This document shows positions 14,724 through 20,809 of a stretch of 20,809 bases of DNA, one piece after another. The notes under the pieces were generated by a model. It was not told where the DNA came from. It ran no database searches and saw only the letters and a list, made by a program, of their open reading frames with translations. The stretch is from JBFEYJ01 sp041546305 (lineage in GTDB: Bacteria > Pseudomonadota > Gammaproteobacteria > Thiohalomonadales > Thiohalomonadaceae). Position 1 is the stretch's first letter; the number at the start of each line of letters is the position of its first letter. The translations under genes were made by a program, and so were the position numbers. The stretch covers positions 1-20,809 of the forward strand of contig JBFEWO010000037.1 of assembly GCA_041546305.1 (NCBI GenBank), written 5' to 3'.

Positions 14724-14780
14724 AGTTCACAGTTCACAGTTCACAGTTCAAAGTTCAAAGTTCAAGGTTCAAGGTTCAAG
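14711..14780. repeat. Second heptanucleotide array (GTTCAAA/GTTCACA/GTTCAAG) covering the pgeF start
   Basis: Ten perfect 7-base units run without spacers: one GTTCAAA, four GTTCACA (14718-14745), two GTTCAAA and three GTTCAAG (14760-14780). The unit, strand and the order of A-type before G-type units match the array at 53-155. The GTTCACA variant is unique to this copy. The array occupies the leader and first codons of pgeF. Confidence 0.97.
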
Positions 14781-14864
14781 GGGCATTGGGCTTCGCCTGG
14801 GTTTCACCAACCGCAAGGGACTCCTGGCGCGATGAGGGTTAACCACACCAATAGTCCAAAAGCA

Positions 14865-14898
14865 CTCCTTTAAACTTTGCTCCTTGAACTTTCAACTG
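14865..14898. repeat. Inverted heptamer-like sequence at the 3' end of rluD
   Basis: About 85 bases after the array, CCTTGAAC (14883-14889, with neighbours) is the inverse of GTTCAAGG, and CTTTCAACT (14889-14897) repeats the nine bases found at the nfi stop. On the minus strand it contains the rluD stop codon and two AAGGAG-like sequences that may be the former pgeF ribosome site. Confidence 0.55.
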
Positions 14899-15893
14899 CT
14901 TTGCGCATCCTCGCGCAACACGACGATCAACCGCTGCATATCCTCGGGCATCGGGGCCTGCCACTCCATATAGTCACCGGTTTGAGGGTGGTGCAAACCA
15001 AGGCGTGAGGCATGCAGCGCCTGACGGCTGAAGCCCCGTAGCATCTGCTGAAGTCGCTCTCCGCTGGCAGGCGGCAGGCGCAGCCGCCCGCCGTAAACCG
15101 GATCGCCCACCAGGGGATAACGCAGGTAAGCCATGTGAACCCGGATTTGGTGGGTGCGGCCGGTCTCAAGTCGGACCTTGATGTGGGTATGAGCGCGAAA
15201 GCGCTCCTCGACCCGGTAATGGGTTATTGCCGGCTTGCCGCCGCTGCGGACTACGGCCATACGCTTACGATCCACCGGGTGGCGACCCATTGGCTCATTG
15301 ACGGTGCCGCCACCTGTCAGCACACCGTTGACCACCGCATCATACTCGCGGGTGAATTGGCGCGCCTGCAATTGCTCGACCAGTGCCGTTTGCGACTCCA
15401 GGGTCTTGGCCACCACCAACAGGCCGGTAGTTTCCTTGTCCAGGCGATGGACGATACCTGCGCGGGGCACGGTAGCCAGTTGCGGGGCATGGTGCAGCAG
15501 GGCATTAAGCAGGGTGCCTTGCCAATTGCCGGCGGCCGGGTGCACGACCAGGCCAGCCGGTTTGTTGATCACCAGGATCGCCTCGTCCTCGTAGACGATT
15601 TGCAACGGGATCGGCTCAGGTTCGAATGCCGTCTCCACTTCGAGCTTCGCCTGCACCACGATCTCCTCCCCACCAAAAAGCTTGTCACGGGGGCGCATTG
15701 GCCTGCCATCGACCAAAACGGCCCCATCCTTCACCCACTGCTGCAGGCGGGAGCGGGAAAAGTCGGAGAACAGCTCCGCCAGGATCTGGTCCAGCCGCTT
15801 TCCGGCCAGGGTGTCAGGTACCCGGGCCTGAAGCCTGCGGGTCTCACCGGAAGGCTCATTCTTTGTCGTATCATTTATTCCGGCCGATGCCAT
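14892..15893 (-). CDS. rluD: 23S rRNA pseudouridine synthase RluD
   Basis: A 333-residue enzyme that isomerises uridines of the helix-69 loop of 23S rRNA (positions 1911, 1915 and 1917 in E. coli). An S4 RNA-binding domain (about 20-82, RLDQILAELFSDFSRSRLQQW) is followed by the RluA-type catalytic domain with HRLDKETTGLLVVAK, catalytic Asp152, and RTHQIRVHMAYLRYPLVGDP. The length matches E. coli RluD (326). The extra N-terminal 20 residues are poorly conserved, so the start could be downstream of 15893. The gene ends in SS* within the repeat-derived CTTTCAACT; the E. coli tail is longer. It is divergent from bamD by 56 bases, as in E. coli. Confidence 0.95.
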   Translation of the reverse strand: MASAGINDTTKNEPSGETRRLQARVPDTLAGKRLDQILAELFSDFSRSRLQQWVKDGAVLVDGRPMRPRDKLFGGEEIVVQAKLEVETAFEPEPIPLQIVYEDEAILVINKPAGLVVHPAAGNWQGTLLNALLHHAPQLATVPRAGIVHRLDKETTGLLVVAKTLESQTALVEQLQARQFTREYDAVVNGVLTGGGTVNEPMGRHPVDRKRMAVVRSGGKPAITHYRVEERFRAHTHIKVRLETGRTHQIRVHMAYLRYPLVGDPVYGGRLRLPPASGERLQQMLRGFSRQALHASRLGLHHPQTGDYMEWQAPMPEDMQRLIVVLREDAQSS

Positions 15894-15949
15894 AGGTATA
15901 CTTGCTCTTTCTCAGGCATTGCCTGCTCAATGATAAAGTTACGGATCCT

Positions 15950-16747
15950 ATGCGTTTTTTCAGAATACTGTCCATTTTTTCCCTGATGCTTCTCGTTGGC
16001 TGTTCCAACATGAATCAGGACGAGACCGCCGAGTGGACTGCGGAAAACTTCTACCAGACCGCCAAAGAGGCGATGGACAACGGCGATTACATGAACGCCA
16101 TTAACTACTTTACCCGACTGGAAGCGCGTTTCCCCTACGGTCGCTATGCCCAGCAGGCCCAGTTGGAAACCATATACGCTCACTACAAGAGCGATGACCC
16201 GGCCTCTGCCGTGGCGGCCGCCGATCGCTTCATCAAGCTGCATCCGCGCCACCCTAGCGTTGACTACGCCTATTACCTGCGCGGCCTGTCCACCTTCGAC
16301 CAGGGGCAGGGACCTATTGGAAAGATGTTTTCCCAGGATCGGGCAGAACGCGATCCCGCCAGCCTGAGAGAGTCGTTCAACTACTTCAAGGAGCTGGTTA
16401 CCCGTTACCCGGACAGCCGTTACACGCCTGATGCCATCAATCGCATGTCGGAACTACGCAACGCCCTGGCCCGGCACGAGCTGGTCGCGGCCGACTACTA
16501 TCTGCGCCGAGGTAGTTATCTGGCGGCGGTCAACCGCGCCAAATACGTGGTGGAGAACTACGACCGCTCCAGCGCCATTCCCGATGCCCTGGTGATGATG
16601 GTCAAGGGCTACCGCCTCATGGGGATCGAGGATCTTGCCAACGACGCATTGCGTGTCCTGGAGCTGAACTATCCGGACAACGAGGCCCTGGTTGTGCTCA
16701 AGGCAGACAAAGGTCCTGCCCAACCGTCAGCAGAACAAAAACCATAA
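15950..16747 (+). CDS. bamD: Outer-membrane assembly lipoprotein BamD
   Basis: A 265-residue lipoprotein (E. coli: 245), an essential part of the Bam complex that inserts beta-barrel proteins into the outer membrane. The signal peptide MRFFRILSIFSLMLLVGC ends in the lipobox LVGC, with lipidated Cys18. The mature part is a series of TPR repeats (TAENFYQTAKEAMDNGDY, then RYPDSRYTPDAINRM), as expected. I choose the ATG at 15950 because it gives a proper signal peptide; an upstream in-frame start would place 16 extra residues before it. The ribosome site is weak. It is divergent from rluD, a conserved arrangement. Confidence 0.95.
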   Translation: MRFFRILSIFSLMLLVGCSNMNQDETAEWTAENFYQTAKEAMDNGDYMNAINYFTRLEARFPYGRYAQQAQLETIYAHYKSDDPASAVAAADRFIKLHPRHPSVDYAYYLRGLSTFDQGQGPIGKMFSQDRAERDPASLRESFNYFKELVTRYPDSRYTPDAINRMSELRNALARHELVAADYYLRRGSYLAAVNRAKYVVENYDRSSAIPDALVMMVKGYRLMGIEDLANDALRVLELNYPDNEALVVLKADKGPAQPSAEQKP

Positions 16748-16764
16748 CTGCAGGGAGAAATACG

Positions 16765-17286
16765 ATGTGGGATTTTTTTGAAACGGTGCGCCACCGCCAC
16801 TCAATCCGCAAGTACCGGCAGGACATGGCGGTCGAGCAGGAGAAGCTCCATGCCATCCTGGAGATGGCCTGTGCCGCCCCCTCCGCGGGAGACCTGCAGT
16901 CGTATCACATTTTCGTCATTACCGATGAGAAACAGCGCCAGCAGCTGAGCGAGATCGCCAGTGGCCAGTCCTTCATCGCCGAAGCACCGGTGACCCTGCT
17001 GTTCTGCAGCGACCCGCAACGCGCAGCGAAACAATACGGGGAGCGAGGCGAGCACCTCTACGCCCTGCAGGATGCGACAATTGCCGCCGCCTATGCCCAG
17101 CTGGCAGTTGTCGCGGCGGGGTTGGCCTCAACCTGGGTAGGTTATTTTGACAATGCCAAGGTCAAGCAGGCCTTTACTCTGGCACCGGGTCTTGAGCCTG
17201 TCGCCGCGCTGAGTATCGGCTACCCGGCAGAGCTGCCGGAAGAGACGCCGCGGCGACCGTTCGGCGAGGTGGTAACACACCTCTAA
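16765..17286 (+). CDS. Nitroreductase-family FMN oxidoreductase
   Basis: A 173-residue member of the nitroreductase fold, which binds FMN and uses NAD(P)H. The N terminus RHRHSIRKYRQD holds the Arg-Ser-x-Arg flavin-phosphate motif. The family Pro-Ser-x-Gly loop (APSAGDLQSYHIFVI) and the late Gly-x-Ala-Ser-x-W stretch (AAGLASTWVGYFD) follow. Substrates in the family include nitroaromatics and quinones, and some members are nucleotide-modifying enzymes, so the physiological substrate is unknown. AGGGAG (16752-16757) precedes the ATG by seven bases. It lies 17 bases after bamD in the same direction and may be cotranscribed with it. A long hairpin follows the stop. Confidence 0.88.
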   Translation: MWDFFETVRHRHSIRKYRQDMAVEQEKLHAILEMACAAPSAGDLQSYHIFVITDEKQRQQLSEIASGQSFIAEAPVTLLFCSDPQRAAKQYGERGEHLYALQDATIAAAYAQLAVVAAGLASTWVGYFDNAKVKQAFTLAPGLEPVAALSIGYPAELPEETPRRPFGEVVTHL

Positions 17287-17295
17287 CGGCTGAAG

Positions 17296-17361
17296 CGGCT
17301 TCCTGCCCAGCGATTTGCAGTAATACGGAGCAAGACCCCACCCAATCGCTGCAGGAAGCCG
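17296..17361. terminator. Long bulged hairpin between nitroreductase gene and glnB
   Basis: CGGCTTCCTGC-CC-AGCGATT (17296-17315) pairs with AATCGCTGCAGGAAGCCG (17344-17361) over 18 bp with a two-base CC bulge and a 28-base loop. It sits between two converging genes. Neither strand has a T-run, so it is not a standard intrinsic terminator; it could be a bidirectional processing site or another repeat family. Confidence 0.45.
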
Positions 17362-17373
17362 ATTCTACAATGT

Positions 17374-17712
17374 CTAGATTGCCTCGGGACCCTCTTCCCC
17401 GGTACGGATACGAATCACCCGCTCCACGTTGCTGACAAAGATCTTACCGTCACCGATCTTGCCGGTGCGGGCAACACTGATGATCGCCTCGACACATTGA
17501 TCAACCATGCTGTCATCGACGACCAGCTCGATCTTCACCTTAGGCAGGAAGTCGACCACATACTCGGCCCCGCGGTACAGTTCGGTGTGCCCTTTTTGAC
17601 GACCAAAACCCTTCACCTCGGTAGCGGTCATCCCCGCCACGCCAATCTCTGACAACGCCTCGCGCACATCATCCAGTTTGAAGGGTTTGATGATTGCCTC
17701 AACCTTTTTCAT
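17374..17712 (-). CDS. glnB: Nitrogen regulatory protein P-II (GlnB)
   Basis: A 112-residue signal protein, the usual length, that senses 2-oxoglutarate, ATP/ADP and glutamine and controls glutamine synthetase and NtrB. The T-loop reads KGHTELYRGAEYVVDFLPKVK with uridylylated Tyr51; Asp54 is the GlnB residue, where GlnK usually has Asn. The B-loop TGKIGDGKIFV and C-terminal RIRTGEEGPEAI are conserved. It lies 70 bases downstream of nadE in the same direction, a pairing known from other Proteobacteria. AAGGAT about ten bases upstream is the only ribosome site seen. It could share a transcript with nadE. Confidence 0.97.
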   Translation of the reverse strand: MKKVEAIIKPFKLDDVREALSEIGVAGMTATEVKGFGRQKGHTELYRGAEYVVDFLPKVKIELVVDDSMVDQCVEAIISVARTGKIGDGKIFVSNVERVIRIRTGEEGPEAI

Positions 17713-17782
17713 ATCGTATTTGATCCTTATTGGTTATTGGCCTGAGAACCGGTACAGGATATCAGGAAATTCTCGGTAACGT

Positions 17783-19411
17783 TCAACCACGGCGCCCAAA
17801 GCCCGAAGTGATTGGGTACCGTCGATCCCGGCCGAAAGCGCGGCGGGTAATTCGTACCCCGGGAGGTGCCTGGCGGCGCTTGTACTCATTGGCATCCACC
17901 ATGCGAATCACCCGGCGCACTGTGGCACTATCGTATCCGGCCGCCACGATATCCTCGGCACATTTATCCTCTTCCACATACATCTCCAGGATGGTATCCA
18001 GGAGGTCGTAAGGTGGCAGGCTATCGCTATCCTTCTGGTCCGCAGCGAGCTCTGCCGAGGGCGGGCGGGTAATCACCCGTTCCGGGATCACCGGTGAGAT
18101 CGCGTTGCGATAGCGGGCCAGCCGAAAGACCAGGGTCTTGGGCACATCCTTCAGTGCACCGAAACCACCGACCATGTCGCCATAGAGCGTGGCATAGCCA
18201 ACCGCCATTTCGCTCTTGTTACCGGTGGTCAGCACCATCTTGCCCTTTTTGTTGGAGATCGCCATGAGCATGATGCCCCGGCAGCGTGCCTGAATATTTT
18301 CCTCGGTGGTATCGGGCTGACGACCAGCAAACTCGTCCTGCAGACTCTCGAGAAAGACCTTGAAGGCCGATTCAATGGGGATTACCCGGTAATCGACGCC
18401 CAGCAATTCGGCTTCGGCACGGGCATCGTCCAGGCTAATGTCAGCTGTATAACGCGATGGCATCATTACCGCCTCGACCCTCTCGGCACCGATCGCATCG
18501 ACCGCCAGGGCAAGTGTCAGGGCCGAATCGATACCGCCGGAGAGCCCGATGACCACCCCGGGAAAACCGTTCTTTTCGATGTAGTCACCGATGCCCAGCA
18601 CCAGGGCATTGTAGACACTGGCCTCTTCGCTGAGCTCGACAGCACAGACACTGGCCTGCGGGATGACCTTTTCGCCCTCGACATGAAACTCGGCTAGATA
18701 AAGCCCCTCTTCGAAAGCGGGCGCCTGCTGGGTGATATTGCCGTCGCTGTCCATGACGAAAGAGCCGCCATCGAACACCAACTCATCCTGCCCCCCGACA
18801 AGGTTGACATAAAGCACCGGCACCTGCCCCTCGGCCACCCGTTCACGTACAGCCTGTTCGCGCTCGCGCCCCTTGTAAATATGGAAAGGGGAGGCATTAA
18901 TATTGATGATGAACCGCGCACCGGCAGCACAAGCCTGGGCGACAGAACCAGGTTGCCAGATATCCTCGCAGATGGTCAGCCCCACCGGTACGCCCTTAAT
19001 ATCCACCACACAAGGCTCGCTGCCGGCACTGAAATAGCGTTTTTCATCGAACACGCTGTAGTTCGGCAGATGCTGTTTGTGGTAGGTGGCCACGGTCGTA
19101 TCGGCACGCAGCAGCGAGGCGGCATTGTAGACACCGCCCTTGGCCGCATGTGGATAACCAAGGATGATATCGATATCGCGAATCCGCTGGTTCACTCTCT
19201 GAAGCGCCGCCAGCACCCGGGTGTAGAGCCCAGGGCGCAGCAGCAGATCCTCCGGTGGATAACCGGTGAGGGTCAGCTCGGGGAAGACGACCACATCCGC
19301 CTCGAACTCATCACGGGCACGCTCTGCCGCGGCGATCACCTTCTCGGCGTTGCCCTCGACATCCCCCACCAGCATGTTGAGCTGGGCCATCACAATGCGG
19401 ATTGCTGTCAT
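17783..19411 (-). CDS. nadE: Glutamine-dependent NAD+ synthetase
   Basis: A 542-residue bifunctional enzyme making NAD+ from nicotinic acid adenine dinucleotide, ATP and glutamine. The N-terminal nitrilase-type glutaminase (1-about 260) has the triad Glu45 (VFPELTLTGYPPEDLL), Lys112 (KQHLPNY) and Cys148 (TICEDIW). The C-terminal synthetase has the ATP-pyrophosphatase loop S291-G-G-I-D-S296. The C terminus, RRQAPPGVRITRRAFGRDRRYP, is the normal ending of the family. The ATG at 19411 has only AGGTG (eight bases away) as ribosome site, and 14 bases further upstream the structured spacer element begins. It is followed by glnB. Confidence 0.97.
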   Translation of the reverse strand: MTAIRIVMAQLNMLVGDVEGNAEKVIAAAERARDEFEADVVVFPELTLTGYPPEDLLLRPGLYTRVLAALQRVNQRIRDIDIILGYPHAAKGGVYNAASLLRADTTVATYHKQHLPNYSVFDEKRYFSAGSEPCVVDIKGVPVGLTICEDIWQPGSVAQACAAGARFIININASPFHIYKGREREQAVRERVAEGQVPVLYVNLVGGQDELVFDGGSFVMDSDGNITQQAPAFEEGLYLAEFHVEGEKVIPQASVCAVELSEEASVYNALVLGIGDYIEKNGFPGVVIGLSGGIDSALTLALAVDAIGAERVEAVMMPSRYTADISLDDARAEAELLGVDYRVIPIESAFKVFLESLQDEFAGRQPDTTEENIQARCRGIMLMAISNKKGKMVLTTGNKSEMAVGYATLYGDMVGGFGALKDVPKTLVFRLARYRNAISPVIPERVITRPPSAELAADQKDSDSLPPYDLLDTILEMYVEEDKCAEDIVAAGYDSATVRRVIRMVDANEYKRRQAPPGVRITRRAFGRDRRYPITSGFGRRG

Positions 19412-19425
19412 TCTGAAAACACCTG

Positions 19426-19636
19426 AACGCCAAGTGCGCCAAGACGCAAAGTTGATTATTGCGGGTATCGCATCAAATGCTATTTTAGCCCTGTGCAGTG
19501 TCAGTGAGTTCCGGGAACCGTGCTCCCCGGAATGCTCAACTCCAACACAACCGTGTGGCTATGAATCATCATAGCTGTACCGCAATCACCGAAAATACGT
19601 TTCTTTGCTTCCTCTGCGTCTTGCGCCCTTTGCGTT
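19426..19636. repeat. Structured intergenic repeat with inverted AACGC...GACGCA arms
   Basis: The left arm (19426-19451), AACGCCAAGTGCGCCAAG then ACGCAAAG, matches the reverse complement of the right arm (19612-19636), AACGCAAAGGGCGCAAGACG then CAGAG, over about 26 bases with three mismatches and one gap. Two hairpins lie between: TTCCGGG/CCCGGAA (19509-19532) and GCTATGA/TCATAGC (19558-19575, perfect, four-base loop). The element fills the sucD-nadE spacer almost to the base, 18 from the sucD stop and 14 from the nadE start. 'AACGCAAAGACGCAGAG' type arms are a common intergenic repeat motif of many bacteria. No T-run, so not a terminator. Confidence 0.7.
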
Positions 19637-19654
19637 GAAAGGTTGATTAGCGCT

Positions 19655-20530
19655 TTAACGCGCCGCCAGCACTTCGGCCATCCGCGCGCCCATTTCAGCA
19701 GGGGAGCGGACCACGGAGACACCGGCTTTCTCCAGCGCGACGAATTTCTCATCGGCGGTGCCCTTACCCCCGGCAATAATGGCGCCGGCGTGGCCCATGC
19801 GCTTGCCTGGAGGAGCCGTGACACCGGCGATATAGGAAACCACCGGCTTGGTGACGTGTTTGGCAATGAACTCGGCGGCTTCCTCTTCGGCGGTGCCGCC
19901 GATCTCACCGACCATGATGATGCCCTCGGTCTGCGGATCGCTCTCGAACAGGCTGAGGCAATCGATGAAGCTCATACCGTGGATCGGGTCGCCGCCGATG
20001 CCAACACAGGTGGACTGGCCGAGCCCGGCCCGGGTGGTCTGGTGTACCGCTTCGTAGGTGAGGGTGCCGGAACGGGAGACAATGCCGATCTTGCCCTGCT
20101 GGTGAATGGAACCTGGCATGATACCGATCTTGCACTCACCGGGGGTGATCACGCCGGGGCAGTTGGGGCCGATGAGGCGCGACTCGGAGCCCTTGAGTGC
20201 CGCCTTGACCTTCAGCATGTCCATCACCGGGATACCCTCGGTGATACAGACGATGGTTTGGATGCCGGCGTCGGCCGCCTCGAGGATCGCATCGGCGGCA
20301 AACGGCGCCGGCACATAGATCATGGTGGCATCGGCACCGGTTTCGGCGACCGCATCGTGCACCGTGTTGAACACCGGGCGGTCCAGGTGACGGGTACCGC
20401 CCTTGCCCGGCGTTACACCGCCGACCAGGTTGGTGCCGTAGGCAATCGCCTGCTCGGAGTGGAACGTGCCCTGCTTGCCGGTAAAGCCCTGGCAGATCAC
20501 CTTGGTGTTTTTATCGATCAAAATCGCCAT
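19655..20530 (-). CDS. sucD: Succinyl-CoA ligase (ADP-forming), alpha subunit
   Basis: A 291-residue subunit (E. coli: 289) that forms the CoA-binding and phosphohistidine half of succinyl-CoA synthetase in the TCA cycle. The N-terminal Rossmann part reads CQGFTGKQGTFHSEQAIAYG, the ligase segment has GPNCPGVITPGECKIGIMPG, and the active-site His247 lies in GKRMGHAGAIIAGGKGTA. Its ATG overlaps the last base of the sucC stop (TAATG), so the subunits are translationally coupled. Downstream is the structured spacer element and nadE in the same direction. Confidence 0.98.
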   Translation of the reverse strand: MAILIDKNTKVICQGFTGKQGTFHSEQAIAYGTNLVGGVTPGKGGTRHLDRPVFNTVHDAVAETGADATMIYVPAPFAADAILEAADAGIQTIVCITEGIPVMDMLKVKAALKGSESRLIGPNCPGVITPGECKIGIMPGSIHQQGKIGIVSRSGTLTYEAVHQTTRAGLGQSTCVGIGGDPIHGMSFIDCLSLFESDPQTEGIIMVGEIGGTAEEEAAEFIAKHVTKPVVSYIAGVTAPPGKRMGHAGAIIAGGKGTADEKFVALEKAGVSVVRSPAEMGARMAEVLAAR

Positions 20531-20809
20531 TACTTAGCCCCTCCTGCCGCAGCGACGGCCAGTTTGGCGGCCTCGGTCAAACTCTCGGAAGCCTGGATAG
20601 CCAGGCCACTCTCGGCGAGCATCTTGCGCCCCTGTTCCACGTTGGTGCCCTCGAGGCGTACCACTACCGGCACCTTGGCATCGACCTCCTTCACCGCAGC
20701 GATGATCCCCTCGGCGATGAGGTCACATCGCACGATGCCGCCGAAGATATTCACCAAAATGGCCTGCACCTTCTCATCGGAGAGAATAAGCTTGAACGCC
20801 TCGGCCACC
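20530..20809 (-). CDS. sucC: Succinyl-CoA ligase (ADP-forming), beta subunit, C-terminal part
   Basis: About 93 C-terminal residues of the ATP-binding beta subunit; the rest lies beyond the window edge, so no start is present. VNIFGGIVRCDLIAEGI and PVVVRLEGTNVEQGRKML are the conserved interface and phosphate loops of the ligase C-terminal domain. The stop TAA overlaps the sucD start by one base. Confidence 0.97.
   Translation of the reverse strand, partial: VAEAFKLILSDEKVQAILVNIFGGIVRCDLIAEGIIAAVKEVDAKVPVVVRLEGTNVEQGRKMLAESGLAIQASESLTEAAKLAVAAAGGAK

Noticed and set aside
15135..15986. 283-residue plus-strand frame opposite rluD
   Set aside because: Antisense shadow that runs into the bamD gene region; rluD motifs settle the strand.

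Overview
The window reads as a chromosomal segment of a gammaproteobacterium. The gene content is conserved housekeeping: bamD facing rluD-pgeF, a ClpB of the E. coli type, sucC-sucD, fused glutamine-dependent nadE next to glnB, an iron-type peptide deformylase, and a PmrA/QseB-type two-component system. The bamD | rluD-pgeF ... clpB arrangement is the one known from E. coli, with about 4 kb of other genes lying between pgeF and clpB here. A free-living or facultative gammaproteobacterium outside the Enterobacterales fits best; I cannot name a genus. No tRNA, rRNA, CRISPR array, phage gene or transposase gene is visible.

Layout. 1-3400: a heptanucleotide tandem array, endonuclease V (nfi, minus), a divergent single-domain thioredoxin, and a membrane-bound 4HB-PAS-GGDEF diguanylate cyclase. 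3400-6490: a UbiA/MenA-type prenyltransferase, a DUF302 lipoprotein, a CPXCG zinc-ribbon protein co-directional with a GFA-family protein that is broken by a one-base frameshift, and a small two-helix membrane protein. 6488-7203: about 700 bases without a gene, filled by a REP-like hairpin, a 576-base element with about 120-base inverted termini and internal hairpins, and the clpB terminator. 7204-12092: clpB (minus), a divergent promoter region with a sigma-32-like promoter and a PmrA-box-like site, then the overlapping response regulator and histidine kinase genes. 12110-13847: a tight minus-strand cluster of an ACT-ACT regulator, peptide deformylase and a PlsC-type acyltransferase. 13992-16747: pgeF, a second heptamer array, rluD, and the divergent bamD. 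16765-20809: a nitroreductase, a long hairpin, glnB, nadE, a structured intergenic repeat, sucD and the 3' end of sucC.

How the genes relate. Most are independent housekeeping functions: envelope assembly (BamD), ribosome pseudouridylation (RluD), peptidoglycan-precursor editing (PgeF), protein disaggregation (ClpB), NAD synthesis and nitrogen sensing (NadE, GlnB), and the TCA cycle (SucCD). Envelope sensing and lipid remodelling may be linked through the two-component system and the neighbouring acyltransferase, but that is inference.

The most unusual material is non-coding. Two GTTCAAA-type heptamer arrays have the same geometry. Each lies just beyond the 3' end of a minus-strand gene, and each of those genes stops inside the same 9-base sequence CTTTCAACT. 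One array also contains the start codon of pgeF. The 576-base palindromic element and the sucD-nadE spacer element are two further unrelated structured repeats. Together they look like several families of non-autonomous intergenic elements that have settled at gene boundaries.
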